The notes beneath the pieces are model-generated. The model saw only the letters and a list, made by a program, of their open reading frames with translations. It was not told the DNA's origin and did not search any database. Position numbers and translations under genes: made by a program. From positions 742,840-806,839 of the forward strand of contig RQTK01000110.1 of the NCBI GenBank assembly GCA_003991915.1: a stretch of DNA of 64,000 bases. Direction: 5' to 3'. This document shows, piece after piece, positions 1-13,177 of this stretch (its first letter is position 1; the number at the start of each line of letters is the position of its first letter). The DNA comes from Elysia chlorotica (taxonomy: Eukaryota; Mollusca; Gastropoda; Plakobranchidae).

Positions 1-160
1 CACAACCAGAAAATAAAATGCGTAACTGGATGTGTTTTCACTCCGTTGAAGTCAATCTCATTTTTTATCTACCACCTCACAACCAGAAAATAAAATGCGT
101 AACTGGATGTACTTTCACTTCGTTGAAGTCAACCATCTCATGTTTTATCTACCACCTCAC
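1..160. repeat. 77-bp tandem repeat at the window edge
   Basis: Two copies start at 1 and 78 (cacaaccagaaaataaaatg). The second has a 3-bp insertion (caaccatctc). The array may continue to the left of the window. Confidence 0.85.
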
Positions 161-664
161 GGGTCAAAAGCAGCAAAAAAACACGTAACTTGATGAAGAC
201 TTCACTTCTCTTCATGTTTGCAGTAAATGCGAAAGTGATATGCGCTCCCTTTGGGGGGAAAATCTGTCTCTACCCGTCTGAATGTTGTCTCTTACTCTGA
301 CTGTTAAGGTAATTTTAAACCGTGGCTGATTTGGCTTTTTAACCTTTTGACAGTCTGGATAAAATGTTGTTAGTATAGGAAAAAGATTGGGCATGTTTGA
401 TAAAATTAAAAAGAAAAACTAAAATCTTGATAGATACATGTTGTGCAGGAAAACTGAGGTCAAAATCGTACAAATATTATTTTGCTGATAAATAAGTCAT
501 ACTCATAGCATTTAATCATAATCGAATCGCATTTTTGTCGTGTTAATACAACTATTTAAGTATAAAAAACAGCACAACCTGCATGTCTAAGAGTTGTCAT
601 AAACTTAAAATAAGAGCGGTTCCCAATTGAATTGTTTCGTTTCGGTAATGCAAATTATCAATCT

Positions 665-810
665 GCAATTCTTTTAATTTTTTTACTGAAATATCGATTG
701 ATGTAAAAAAAAAAAAAAAAAAAAAAATACATGCTTCTGAAGCTTAGCAAGCTGCAATTTTATATTGATTGATCAAAAAAAAAAAAAAGTACATGCTTCT
801 GAAGCCGTAC
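665..810. repeat. Tandem duplication with poly-A tracts
   Basis: A unit of about 75 bp with gattgat, a run of A and then tacatgcttctgaagc occurs twice; the poly-A tracts are about 23 and 14 long. Confidence 0.7.
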
Positions 811-3060
811 GTATTTTTGTATCTGTCAAACCTAAAATATCCTTCTATACCACAACTACTACACTTTTCTTCCGCATTGATGCCAGGAAAAAAAGTATAA
901 ATAGCTAATAGAATAATAGTCTACTAGAATCGTCACGAGGTTTGCAAGGCATTTAGGCATATGTATTGATTTAATAATTGTACGATTAACACACAACCTA
1001 AAATTTTACCGCTCATTTGTTCGGTCTTTCTCAAATCCCGTAGCCGTGCAAATAGATTTTTTAATTTTCTTACTGAAGCCACACAAAAAACACAAGCTGA
1101 AGAATCTTCCACCCAGTAGAACAAGTTTTAAAAAATGTAGATAATCATTATAATAGAGACGCAGGCGGATCGGCAAATAGGGGAGTAAATATTAGTTTAG
1201 TCAGGCTAATCTGTAGAAAAATGTCGAGATTGGTATTTATACAGACCGGGAGATGCCGATTATTGATAGAAATGTGTGTAAGTACCATTGAAACCACATA
1301 CATATTAATAGATAAGAACAAGATAAGATGTAAGAATAAATAGAATTGCAGAATAACCAGAAACAGACAGATACACAGAAACAGACGGATAGAGAAGCAG
1401 ACGGATAGACAGAAACTTAAAAAGAACAATGCATCAGACTCTTACACTTAATCAGAAATTGCGATGAAATCCAGAATAAATTGCATTTGAATTGCGGAAG
1501 TTTTAGCGTTACACAAGGCTTTCTTCTGACAGTTGACCTTTTCCCAACAGACTATCGTCTCTCTCTTGTCTCCCAGATTGATGCAGATCAACATGACACG
1601 GAGATGTCACGTGCCCACTTGCCGCTCGATTGGAACGATTGTGTGAAGAGGATAAGGAAATTCGCAGTCTGCAACTATACTTTACGTCAGCCCACCCTTT
1701 AATGATTGATGTACATGTATTTAGAAAGGAACGACAGTCAAAATGTTGACAGTCGGTGCCAGTGGTGTTGACAGGGTTGAGGTATCCGGTGCAGATATTG
1801 AAGGTCAGTGAATACCACGGGTTATTTCTCATTGTTGTTAGGTATTTCGTGCAATTGCGAGTTACAAAAGCGACAGATAAGATAAAGAGATTTGCATAAG
1901 CTTCATTTGTGCTCCCTCTCTAAGTATACAAACACACACACAGAGCTCACACTAGCACTATCTTTCAGAGATCCCTTTCATGCCAACACTTCATCCCCCC
2001 TTCCTAAGCAGTTATTCCTCCGTCTTATTTAATCTCAATACACATGAAGTTCAGAAGGCCTTTAAAATGGGGAAATGTTTAGCGATCTAAGTATGAGATG
2101 GGAGGTATTGGAACTAATTATGGGTTGTTGCACTAATATAACTTATATAACTTTCTTACTCATAGAACAAATTCATATGACTGATATAACTTTCCTACTA
2201 ATACAATAAATTTACTCAGTTTGCGTGTGCCTTTCACGTGTAGATCTAGCGCACAAATGCATCACATTTCAGAAAGAGAGAGAAGAGACATGTCAGGCAG
2301 TTTGCACCAAATTCAGTGTTAATAGGTTCATAAAGACTAATTCTTATAGCCTGAATTTGTATTTAAAAAAGGTAACACAATCAAATGAGTATAGAATGTA
2401 CAACCTCCAGCATAAAACGACAACTGTCTCACCGAAACGCGGATGTAACAAAAAAAGCTTCCACCTTAATGACTTAACAGTGTTCATTAAGATAACGTTC
2501 TTATGATTTGTTTATGTTTTTATGTTGTTGTTGTTGTTGTTGCTGCTGTTGTTTTCTTTGTCTGTTGTTGTGTTTGCTTTTTGGGTTGTGTGATGGTGTT
2601 TTGAGGACTGTGTTTTTTGTTTGTTAAGTTTTTTTTTAGTTTTGTTTTTAATTTGTTGTTTGGCTGTTGTTGTTGTCGTTGTTGATGTTGCTGTTTTTGT
2701 TTTGTTTTAAATATTAACTTAGATATAACCATTTCTTTCATTGCCTGTTTGTTATTCTGTTCTTTTTCTACTAACTTTTTGTGAAGGTACTAATTATTTC
2801 CCAAACCATTGTATTTTTGTTTCATCTCACAAATTATCTTAGACTTGGTATCCCTTGGTATTCTCTGCAGGTAACTCACCTTTTACTTCAGTATGGGGGT
2901 CCTGACTCGGACACAAGAATGCTGCCTGCTGGGCAAATAGATCTAAGTCGACACCAGCGTAGACTGTACATTATTTTGTCACTAACATGCATCAGTCAGA
3001 GAGTGGACTTCCCTAATGGTGTGTCAGAATCTGAAGCCCTGCATGCTCGAGTCTAGAGAC
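811..3060. other. Intergenic AT-rich sequence, no gene recognised
   Basis: Only short, non-conserved open frames. A T/TTG-rich stretch lies at 2520-2710. Nothing with conserved protein features was seen on either strand. Confidence 0.6.
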
Positions 3061-3205
3061 CAATGAGATGGGGCCAGTCTTGTCTCTGTCTCTCTATCTC
3101 TGTCATTCTCTCTCTCTCTTCCTTTCTCTCTATCTATTTTTCTCTACCTCAGTCTATTTATCATTCTCTCCTTCACTTTTTATCTCGTTTTCGCTCTCTT
3201 TTCTA

Positions 3206-3209
<4 letters not shown>

Positions 3210-3274
<65 letters not shown>
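3210..3274. repeat. (CT)n microsatellite
   Basis: About 32 uninterrupted CT units; the Leu-Ser open frames here are translations of the repeat. Confidence 0.97.
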
Positions 3275-3278
<4 letters not shown>

Positions 3279-3788
3279 CCAAGCCAGAATCTAGGCTCGC
3301 GTGTATGTGCGAAGAGCGATTCCCCGCTGACCGGTGACCTTTGATCCTGGCATCACATGCTTCGGCTGGCATCTGTGTTGCTTGGGCAAGATATACCAGG
3401 ATCGACAACTTTGTCTTATGATACTGTCGACCCACGCTTGGTTTAGCTTGGTGTAGCCGTACACTTAGCCTGAGAAGCCTTCGTGAGGGTGATACGGTGA
3501 GACTAAGGTAACGGATGGGGTCTTAGAACTGGCATCTTCAGATTGATGGGTGCAGGCAGGCGAAGATGGAGGTACTGGGACGATGGAAGAATAATAATAC
3601 ATGTATATAACATTGTAGGAAGGTGAGGTAGCACTCGAATCGGTGCAGCATATCAAAATGATAAATCCGTTGATTTTAGTTTAGATCTGTTAAAGCGTGG
3701 TTATAGATTTAATCGATCAGTGGAGGAAAGGCTAATAATTGTAAAAAAAAAATTTAAGACAGAGAGGCCGAAATAGAAATAAACAGAG

Positions 3789-3791
3789 AGG

Positions 3792-3838
<47 letters not shown>
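3789..3838. repeat. (GA)n microsatellite
   Basis: About 24 GA units with one AAA interruption. Confidence 0.95.
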
Positions 3839-3839
<1 letters not shown>

Positions 3840-4008
3840 CAGGAACAATAGGCGGAATAAGAGACTGAATCATGAGATAGCAAAAAGAGACAGAAAGACA
3901 GATACATACCCGGTATGAGATAACCAGAAACAGAGACAGACAGAGGGGGAGATAGGCAGAGGCAGAGACAGATTTAACTGTCAAGAAAAAATAAAAAAGT
4001 CAAACTCA

Positions 4009-4206
4009 ACCAGGAGTTAGTGATGTTGGGTTATCACGCAGAAAGACATGAAGATTAGACAGGAGGTAAACAGAAAAACATTCTGTGACGAAGGAAAAGA
4101 GGGAAAACCAGAAGTTAGTGATGTTGGGTTATCACGCAGAAAGACATGAAGATTAGACAGGAGGTAAACAGAAAAACATTCTGTGACGAAGGAAAAGAGG
4201 GAAAAA
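4009..4206. repeat. 98-bp tandem duplication
   Basis: gttagtgatgttgggttatc starts at 4016 and again at 4114; the two units are almost identical through ggaaaagagggaaaa. Confidence 0.9.
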
Positions 4207-4289
4207 TAATGTAAGTTTATGTGCAAAGAAAAATGTAGGTTCAACCCACAAGTTGATATTAATAGAAATATGTGGTTCAACCTTATGAT

Positions 4290-4415
4290 GCATGCAAGTC
4301 GTAGTATGTACGACATAGTGGTAAGCATACAACTCGTCTTAAGATGTGCGAATAAGAATTCCTTAGACGAGTTGTAAGCTTACCACGCGCGGCTGTATTA
4401 CTTACGACCATAGAT
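4290..4415. mobile_element. Foldback (MITE-like) element, copy 1
   Basis: Left arm gtggtaagcatacaactcg plus tcttaag (from about 4318) pairs with right arm agacgagttgtaagcttacc plus ac (to about 4386). This is about 22 of 24 pairs around an 18-20 base loop. Outer flanks (gtcgtagtatgtacgac and gtattacttacgacc) are also partly inverted. No coding capacity. Confidence 0.65.
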
Positions 4416-4659
4416 CTATATGGTTTTATCTAATCAAAGGTGCTGCGCTTGTGCTTCTCATTTTTCACCTGACTAGACAGGCGTGTGTGTTATATAACGC
4501 CTTGAAACAGATGTGGTACACCGAAGCAGCCGAAATACACCTTGATGCTAGTACCTTTGCGACTCTTTTTCTTTAACCACAAATTGTGGAATCTTGAGGT
4601 ATAATGTTATTTGCAATTACTATAAAAGTAAATTAAGCAATAGCGGTCTAACAGAAGAA

Positions 4660-4675
4660 AAAGAAGAAGAAGAAG

Positions 4676-4740
<65 letters not shown>
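4660..4740. repeat. (AGA)n-(CAA)n compound microsatellite
   Basis: Short aga units followed by about 21 CAA units. Confidence 0.97.
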
Positions 4741-5699
4741 GTTTTGTTATTTGCTTGATGAAAGTGTAATGTCACCGGCTGAGACAAACTACTGGGAGGT
4801 ATCCCTGCACTGTACATGCAAACTTTCCATACGTTAGCCCAAAGTACGTGTACGCCTATAGCCTTGCTGCTGACGGTGGACGTTTATAAACGAACTCACC
4901 ATCTCTCACCATCCCTTTGGCTTTTTGGAATTTGCGGGAGAAAAAAACCGTCTCTGTGCAATCTTCTACATGCGTGGATCCAGCGAAGGCTCTGTGATAT
5001 AGTACTCTTGATTGGAAAACACATCTCGGAGTAGTATGAGATCTCAAGAGGCAGGCCGGAAAATCATAAAAACTCAAATTTGCCAAAGAGCAACGCAGTA
5101 TGCTTGAAGTTGAATTACAATTCATATTTTAAAGGGCTTATCGTCAAACGTGTAGGAAGTGCTAACTGATCAATCTACCTTGAGTCATCTGGGACTAACA
5201 GATGTTTTAATACTTTGGAAACGGCTATGAAACGCCATATCTCAGATAGAAACGTTTGATTTATCCAGAAGATTATAGTATAAACTAGTATAAACAGTGA
5301 GTCATAAAAGAAAATAAGCGCAATGTGGGAAAAAAAGATGTTAATTTATTTCGCAAAAACTTAGGATGAAGAGACGGTACTGTGGATAAAACCCTGTAAC
5401 GCAGTTGCGTTTCCAAGACAAATTAGAGATTGGCGCTGATTTAAAAAATGTAAGCATCATACATAAATATCATAATACACTTACACGTATAATGCATTAA
5501 CGAATCCGATCGGAAGTGATGGGAGGTGTTGGATGGGTTAAACGTCCATGTAACGAAAAGTGCCAATCCGCCAAGGGATTCTGCGAATGTCTGAATTTCA
5601 TACGATTGTTGATTTTTATTCAGACAAGTTTATTTTAACCAAAGTGAAAATACAGAACCTCCAGATTCGTCTCAGTCTCTTATTTCATATTGTTGTCCA

Positions 5700-5712
5700 T
5701 CCCTCTCTCTCG

Positions 5713-5764
<52 letters not shown>

Positions 5765-5780
5765 CACACACACACACATT
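5700..5780. repeat. (CT)n-(CA)n compound microsatellite
   Basis: CT run with cgct interruptions, ending in about eight CA units. Confidence 0.95.
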
Positions 5781-6021
5781 CTTTATACCATTGTATAAAG
5801 CTCAAGTATATACATTTGTCCTCTGTTGTCTACCTTTTTTACGCCGATCAATATGTATTTCATAATGTTTTTGTTTAAAATCTTACTATCTATATCCTTA
5901 TCATTTACCTCATTTACTGATTTATCTACCCTTCCCAAAATCATTTTTCCCCATCTTCCTCTGTCGATTGTAATCATAACGTCTATAATAAGCTTTTTCT
6001 AAACTAACAGTTTCTCTCATT

Positions 6022-6023
6022 TA

Positions 6024-6082
<59 letters not shown>
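6022..6082. repeat. (CT)n microsatellite
   Basis: About 25 CT units following ctttctctct. Confidence 0.95.
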
Positions 6083-6085
<3 letters not shown>

Positions 6086-7399
6086 CTACACTTTTATCTC
6101 CAGCTCTAAACTGCTTATCATGATATGCGTCCGTAACTGAACAAATCAATCAATCCAGATGTCTCGTGTAAGTTCCCCTCAGCGGTGCTTACTTATAAGA
6201 TCTACGAGTGTAAAGTGGCCACAATATCGAGCAAGAAACTGTCCCATGCCAAGCAATTCAATATTACACCTTCTTTTTACCCAGTAATTAGGCAAACGTT
6301 TCTAGATATGCACAATAAGGAAATAGGATATATACTAGGTCTTATTTAACTTTTGATTTCTTCTCTTACTCTCTCTCTCTCTTTATTTCTCTCTCCATGC
6401 CTTCTTTCCATCCACACTCTCTGAAACAACTGGTATAATGACTGATGCCGTCCAAGGTCCAGCATTTTCATACTTTGCACCAGTGCTGACACAAAGACAA
6501 GATGAACGACAATGGACCCCGTCATACATACACAAACGCTTTGGTACCTCCCAAACATTGTGTCTCATCATATTCTGTATGTTGCCTTATTCAGAAGAAA
6601 TATGATGGAATGAAACCATACGCTCTCGTATAATTAAAAAGAAGTCTTTAACGAGATTGATTCTTTTAAAAATCGATTTTTCCTGAAAACTGTGCTAGAA
6701 TAATGTACATTGCTAATTCACCACAAGATAGCAATAAGCCATCATTAGGAGGGTCGTAAATAATTTTGGAATGAAAAGTATTTATGAAATAATATGTGGA
6801 GTTTCTCATCAGGGGCAAAAAAAAAACAATACGACCGATGTCAACATAATTTTACACTTCAATTAGCATTGTGGCTTCTTCATGTATTTACATTAACGTG
6901 AGTATGTTATGAATGCTCAGAGAAGGTTTATATTTTAAGAATCAATACTTGGAGGTGTAAATTGCCTATTGACAAGTATGGCGTAATATCCAGACTGTTT
7001 TGTTAAAGTCCAACGTCATAATAGACGAAGTGCGAAACATAGAGTATTTGTGCTAGCTTTTGGACATACATGACTCTAGGCTGTATAATACATGTAAAAT
7101 CAGGAGCTCAGGAGCTGGGACGAAACGAGGCATGGCGTTCGGTAGTCCAGTATGTAGCTCGTACAGCTTCTTTTCTAATATTCTCCAGTTCGAATACCAA
7201 CCAGGCTATCCATATTTTCCCTCTGATTTTAGTATAATCTGACTAATGTAGACAGGAGCTATGATATCCCCGCTTAGTCTCTGTGTGGCAAAACTGAAAA
7301 ACTGTCAAACTTAATTGTTAGGACCCGTCGTCAAACATGATAATCCTTGGAGATCTAAATGATCTTATAGGGAGCAGTCTCGTCAGTGAGCTGGTTGGC

Positions 7400-7665
7400 G
7401 GTTGAGTTGGTTGGTCCCATACCGTCCAACGTTAGCACTATAGTTTGAATCTATATTATGAACGGGTTCCTATACATAAGTCTGATAATTTTACGGGGAT
7501 ACCATGACATCTGTCTCAGTCAGTCACATTCTACTGACATCGATTTAAACAATAGGGAATGAAATCAAACAAATTATTTTTTTTATCAGTCGAGGGTTTT
7601 AAACCAGATACCTCCTTATTCAGAAACCAACTCTCTACCACTCTAGACAGAAAGCGTTGGGTATA
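7400..7665 (-). mobile_element. SINE copy, diverged
   Basis: Minus-oriented member. The body segments ccgtccaacgttagcac, acatctgtctcagtcagtcac and a degraded tRNA-like head (gggttttaaaccagatacctcc) are present in family order. Confidence 0.65.
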
Positions 7666-8184
7666 AATCACAGTAAAAATGTGTGTCCAATCACGTAAGA
7701 AAGCTAGACGCTATTAATGAACCGATTCGGGCCATAACAATGGCTGTATTTAGGGATTCACAGAAGTGTAAAAATAGAACACCAAGAGCTTTATGCAAAA
7801 ATGGTTTCATTGTTCCAAGCAAATAGGCCTACTATATAGAAACCCCGTTTATCCTCCTCCTTTCTCTATGTCTACCGAGATAAGTCCACAACGAAGAGAG
7901 AACTGTACATAAATCGAATAAGAAAAGTATGATATATTATACACAATAAAAAGTATGACGCAGAACAAATTAATCTTGCATGGTTTTTTATGGTAACTTT
8001 TTCTTCTTCTGTTCCTCTTAAGAGTTGTCCTCCTATGTCTATATATTGATTCAAATGTTCTATTTCTTTTCTTTTCTAACATAGACTGGTTTTTCTTTTG
8101 TTTTTTGTTTTGTTTTGTTTTTTTTGTTTTTTTTTTCAATAAAGTTATTTTTTTTATTTTGTAATCAATCATCATGATTATCGT

Positions 8185-8224
8185 CGCCATCATCACCACC
8201 ATCATCACCATCATAGTGATCATA

Positions 8225-8292
<68 letters not shown>

Positions 8293-8335
8293 TATCATCA
8301 TCATTGTCGTCATCATCATCATCTTCATCAGCAGC
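8185..8335. repeat. (CAT)n microsatellite
   Basis: About 22 perfect CAT units with imperfect flanks; it produces the poly-Ile, poly-Asp and poly-Met pseudo-frames. Confidence 0.97.
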
Positions 8336-9821
8336 AGCATTGTTATAAGCATTATTATTAACATTCATTATTACTGATGAGTTTAATTGAATGCATGTCA
8401 CGAGACAAGCGTTTTCATCATGTAAGTATTCGCTCAAAGTTCATAATAAAATCTATGATTCTCTTTTGATGCAAACATTTGACTATCACCCGGCAGCAGC
8501 TGCATTATTATTAACCAACAGAGAAAATCGTGTAACAAACAAAGTCTTACTGCTTTTTTCAATTTACACGCAAGTTATAAAAATTATTATATGCTATCAG
8601 GCCTTCAATTTCTGCAGTTTATCACACGTTCGCATTCTGATTGAAAACAAACATCTGCCTTTCACACCTAACAACTGTTGTTACCCAAAAAGAAGAAAAT
8701 ATTGTAACAAACATTGGCGCCCAGATTTATCTTTGCGTTTTACTATCTGATCTAAAAACCGCTATAATTTATGTATACAATACGCCTATAATTATGAAGT
8801 TTATATACACTGCATTATAGGCTCGTAATTGAATGCAAATTAAATTTTTTTTCCAGTGTACATGAAAATTATAATAATTAATAGATGTCACACAGGCCTT
8901 CATTCTTCGATGAAATTTAGACAAAATAATGTCGAAGCCCTAGTCAGTATTAGACATATAATCGATATGCATAGAATAAAAAAGGAGTAGTACTGAGAAA
9001 AAAACACAATTCAATCCACGTAAGCCCTACTCTACGATTGGCTTTACGTCCTCTACAAATTCCCGAAAAAAATCCTGAAACGGAGACGACAGTTTTGTCC
9101 CTAGAACCGAATGTTGCACTAGTTAAGAATCGAACTGTCAACCTCTTGCTCGTTGGTTTAGTGCTCTGTTTACCCAATTATCTAGCTCGTAAACGGACTT
9201 TTGTCCTAAAATTATACAGGCTAGAGAATTGTTGTTTTTTTTTTTTTACAAAATTAGCATAACCGTTTATTTCAAAATCTTTTACAGCGATTATTTGAAA
9301 TTCAGTCGTGTGCAACCGGATACATGTATTTTTTGGTCTAAATAATTATAACAGCATTGTTTACTCTCTTTGTGCTAAAGATTGAGAAGAGAAAAAAAGT
9401 TATCGTTGTTGACTGTTAACATAAAAGAAAAAAATGCGCAGCTCAGGAATTTTTTAATGTGTATCAAAAGGTATGCTGCATGTGTACATCGCCAGTATAT
9501 AAACCATTCATTTTGGGATAAGTAGAAATTACTTCACCATGTTGTTGGGAGAGAAATAAAAGAGGGAATATATAAAGTCGTTGTAAACGTGGCTATGGTG
9601 AAATGTAAACGGTCATTGAAGCAGCACTCTGTTCTAGAGTAGAAGGTCGCCCCTGGCTCTTAACTCTTTAAAAAAATCTGCAACACGAACTTGTGCGCTT
9701 AAGTAAAATAAACCTTTAAAATGCCAAAACTGTTAAGCCAGATTCACTTGTTTCTAATTGGTTTTTCTTCGTTTGTTTGTTTTCTGTTTTGAGGCGACGT
9801 TATTTGTTTATTTGATGCTTT

Positions 9822-10083
9822 TTTATCGTCCAACGTCAACATTTCATAGGATATATTGTGGACGGGTTCCAAAACTAACATATGTCAAGTTTTTAAGTGC
9901 TGTCACACAGAGATAGTGCGGGGATAGCATGACTCCTGTCTCAGCCGATCACATTATACCGACATTCAACCAACCAGTGAGAATGAAATCGGACAAATAT
10001 AATTTTCATCGATCATAGGTTTCGAAGCAGGGACCTCCCGATTGGGATACCAGCACTTTACCACTTGCGATAGCTCTTCCCTC
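9822..10083 (-). mobile_element. SINE copy, diverged
   Basis: Same family, minus orientation. It keeps the 3' segment (CGTCCAAC at the left end), the GACTCCTGTCTCAGCC core and a degraded box B region (ggtttcgaagcagg) followed by tRNA-like ctcccgattgggataccagcac. Confidence 0.75.
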
Positions 10084-10332
10084 TTTTTAAGCGTCATTTA
10101 TCGCCTTATTGACAACACAGGCTTATCTTACTTTCCTGAACAGCAATAAAACAATCATATTTCATGAAACGTAAGACAAACTTTTACGACTGTCTTTAAG
10201 AACCAATTAGAAATGTGTGACATATAACTTTCATTGTGACGAGTGTACAATAATTTTATTATTCAACAAGACAGACTCTCACGTAGTGATACAACTCACC
10301 AGTGGAAAACTACCAGGTTACGCTTCACGTGG

Positions 10333-10578
10333 GTTGAGTTGAGTTGAGTTGGTTTAACGTCCAACATCAGCACTGATAAGACTATATTGTGGACGAGCAC
10401 CAAGACTGACGTCTGACAATTGTATGTGCTGCGACACACGAGACAGGGTGGGGTGCCATGACTCCTGTCTCAGCCAGTCATTGACCCAACCAGTAGAGAG
10501 CGAAATCGCCAGGGCTCGAACCCGGACCTTTTGCGTCGGAAGCCGATGTTTTACCCCAGGGCCACCGCGCCCCTCACA
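10333..10578 (-). mobile_element. tRNA-derived SINE, full copy
   Basis: Reverse complement of the same SINE family as 13260-13516. On the minus strand it has GGGGCGCGGTGGCC, CGGCTTCCGACGC and box B GGTTCGAGCCC, with a tail GGACGTTAAACCAACTCAACTCAACTC. It is flanked by imperfect 10-bp repeats (CTTCACGTGG 10323-10332 and CTTCAAGTGG 10579-10588). The (CAACT)n tail is clearest in this copy. Confidence 0.85.
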
Positions 10579-10855
10579 CTTCAAGTGGACCGCTCCAGTT
10601 TGTGTAAACAGATAGAAGCGAGACTCTTTAGCACCGAGTTTGATCCTCAGAGAGCATGCACAGCCGCCGGGTCATGTGGGTAGCGTCTGTTTTGGTTTAC
10701 CTTACCTGTACAGTAACTCAGTGTAATGTCATTGACTGGGTGTGGGGAAAGGCCAGCATAGAACTAGAGATTCGTCGGCTTGGATCTACTTCGTTCTATC
10801 TCCTTCTTACTTCCAATGGAGTTAGAGCAATAAAGTACTGAGCCGCCGAGATGTT

Positions 10856-11283
10856 CTAATACCCAAATCGTTACAGCGCCATGTATTGGCAATACCTGTG
10901 GGAGGATCGTATGTGTACAGAGATAGTTGTAGGTTAAGACGTATAATTCTAAGGAGTTAACTTTCGATATGTCCAATATCTAGGAAGAATAGTTTAACTA
11001 TAATTATACTAATACCAAAATAGTTACAGCGCCATGTATTGGCAATACCTGTGGGAGGATCGTATGTGTACAGAGATAGTTGTAGGTTAAGACGTATAAC
11101 TCTAAGGAGTTAACTTTCGATATGTCCAATATCTAGGAAGAATAGTTTAACTATAATTATACTAATACCAAAATAGTTAAAGCGCCATGTATTGACAATG
11201 CCATGGAAGAATCGCATAGGGACGGAGATGGTTGGAGGCCGAGACGTATAATTATAAGGGGTTAATTTTCTATATTTACCAAC
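10856..11283. repeat. 153-bp tandem repeat, about 2.8 copies
   Basis: Units start at 10856, 11009 and 11162 (ctaatacc...gttacagcgccatgta). The first two are nearly identical and the third is diverged, consistent with a small decaying satellite. Confidence 0.9.
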
Positions 11284-11395
11284 GACTAATGATTTGTATG
11301 TAGTTTGTCTACATATCGGTCTGGCACGCTGCCACTATTATTAGAGGCCTTGTGACAAGGGTACTGATAGCCAAAACAAAGACGATAGTTAAGGG

Positions 11396-11525
11396 AATCT
11401 GCACCGGTGTCCAACCATAGCTCTATCCTTAACTGATCGGAGCCAATGAGCGGCATGCCTAACGGGCGTCATTATGCAATCAGTTATTACCATGGAGATC
11501 GCAACGCTTGTACTCTATGACAGTG
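11396..11525 (+). repeat. Dispersed element A, copy 1
   Basis: Shares gggaatctgcaccggtgtcc, aaccatagctctatcc and ggagccaatgagcggcat with copies near 13178-13590 (inverted) and 32700-32830. No terminal repeats or coding capacity seen. Confidence 0.6.
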
Positions 11526-13177
11526 GCCACACCAGATCCTATGCTCCCAGGCTTCCTCACCCCAAGACATTTCGCTTGTGTTGATTTTAGAGGAAGCGCT
11601 CACATTGCCCGAGACGTGCATTCGGCAGACGGGTGACATTTTCCGCACATCATAACAGGTGTATTGATCAGGACAACACTGCCTCCCTGGCGCACACGTC
11701 CAAGGTGTGTGTTTTGATGGGTGTGAATCGAGTGAATCTACGTCTTGTTTCGACTGGAACTCTTTTAAGAAAAAACACTGGGATCTTCCTTGTTTATTCC
11801 TTTACTCATTTGTAAGACATCCAATGGCCAAGCCATTAAATACCCGATGTACAGGAGGGAGGAGAGGAGATTGAAAAAGTCTTCTATTTAATGAAGAGCA
11901 TTTCATTATTATAAACATAATAGTATACTATTGGTGGAAATGTTTGGAAAAAAATGTTTTCTCCATACACAGATTTTAATTGACTTTTATCAGACATTAT
12001 AATGTAAGAATGTTTAATTGAGTGCGTCGCACATTGTTGAAAAAGACATTTGTTAAACGGTTGAATGTTTGTAACTGTTTCATTATTGATTGCGTAGTGT
12101 TTCCTATTTCTTTTCTTATCAGTGGACATATCATACAAAAGAGATTAAGACAATGATATCAATCTGTAACATGTGTTTTTAAAGGAATCACATTATGTAA
12201 AATCTTTGCCTTACTGATCTATCCGAAAAATGTTCAAGTGGTCGAAAAATTTGAATCCACTATCGGCTACCCGCATGGATTGTATCAAAGGTTAAGAAAA
12301 TAATTATTGACCTTATTTGTGTCGGCGTATCAGCGAGTTTTGTTTCCAAATCTTAACAGTCTGGAGGCAAATTTAGACTATTTAAAGGAGTAATATACTA
12401 ATTGCTCTAGTGGCTTCTAAAACTTTAATTAGATTGACTTCCCCTGAATTTCTTGAAGAATCATAAATGAGGATACGTCTGCATCTGCAATCTATCTCTG
12501 AATACATTATTGATAAGTCTTTTTAAGCTTTGCGGGTGAGGCATTCTTGCTGTTGAGACTATTTATTGTTCCTCTCCATACTTGCATTATATATGTGGGA
12601 ACTTTTATTTTCTAGATCTTATTCTTAGATCTACAATTGTAATTTTAATATTTCTGAATATCATACTTTGTGCTACCCACGCTATGACTAGATACCTACA
12701 CGAATAGTAACTTTTTCCACAAGATTAAAAAGTTGTTTTGGGACCGTTGAACAATAAACAACATCACGGACGGATAACATCTTAGCAGGCTTATGAATAC
12801 AAAGATAAAGATATAACCGCATACACCTTGAATGTTTGCATATAATACAAATTTCCCCCTCTATAGTACAGGACTATAGTTTTCCCCATTTAAAACCAGA
12901 TTTCGTGCCATAAACATTGCTCCATAACAAAATATAAACACTGAAAGTCTTGCCAAGCCAAGCATCTCTACACAGGAAGCCGAGGCAGATGCAAAACTAA
13001 TCTTGGAAGATACCCAGGCAGGGAAAAGCAAGGCAGTAAAGCACCCTTCTTAGGCTGTTGCTTCACAGGCACGGTACACAGGTAAACACTGCCAGGTAAG
13101 AATTATGCACACTGGGGTCTCCACTCACACTACAGGCTTCACGATCAACACTTAGAAACGGATGACTAATCGTGCCC

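Larger units (their letters stand above)
4416..9821. other. Intergenic, no gene recognised outside listed repeats
   Basis: AT-rich. The longest ATG frame outside microsatellites (8391-8750, plus, 119 codons) has no recognisable motif, low-complexity neighbours and no splice context, so I do not call it a gene. Confidence 0.6.

Noticed and set aside
8174-8437. Poly-Ile, poly-Asp and poly-Met open frames
   Set aside because: All three are readings of one (CAT)n microsatellite on two strands.
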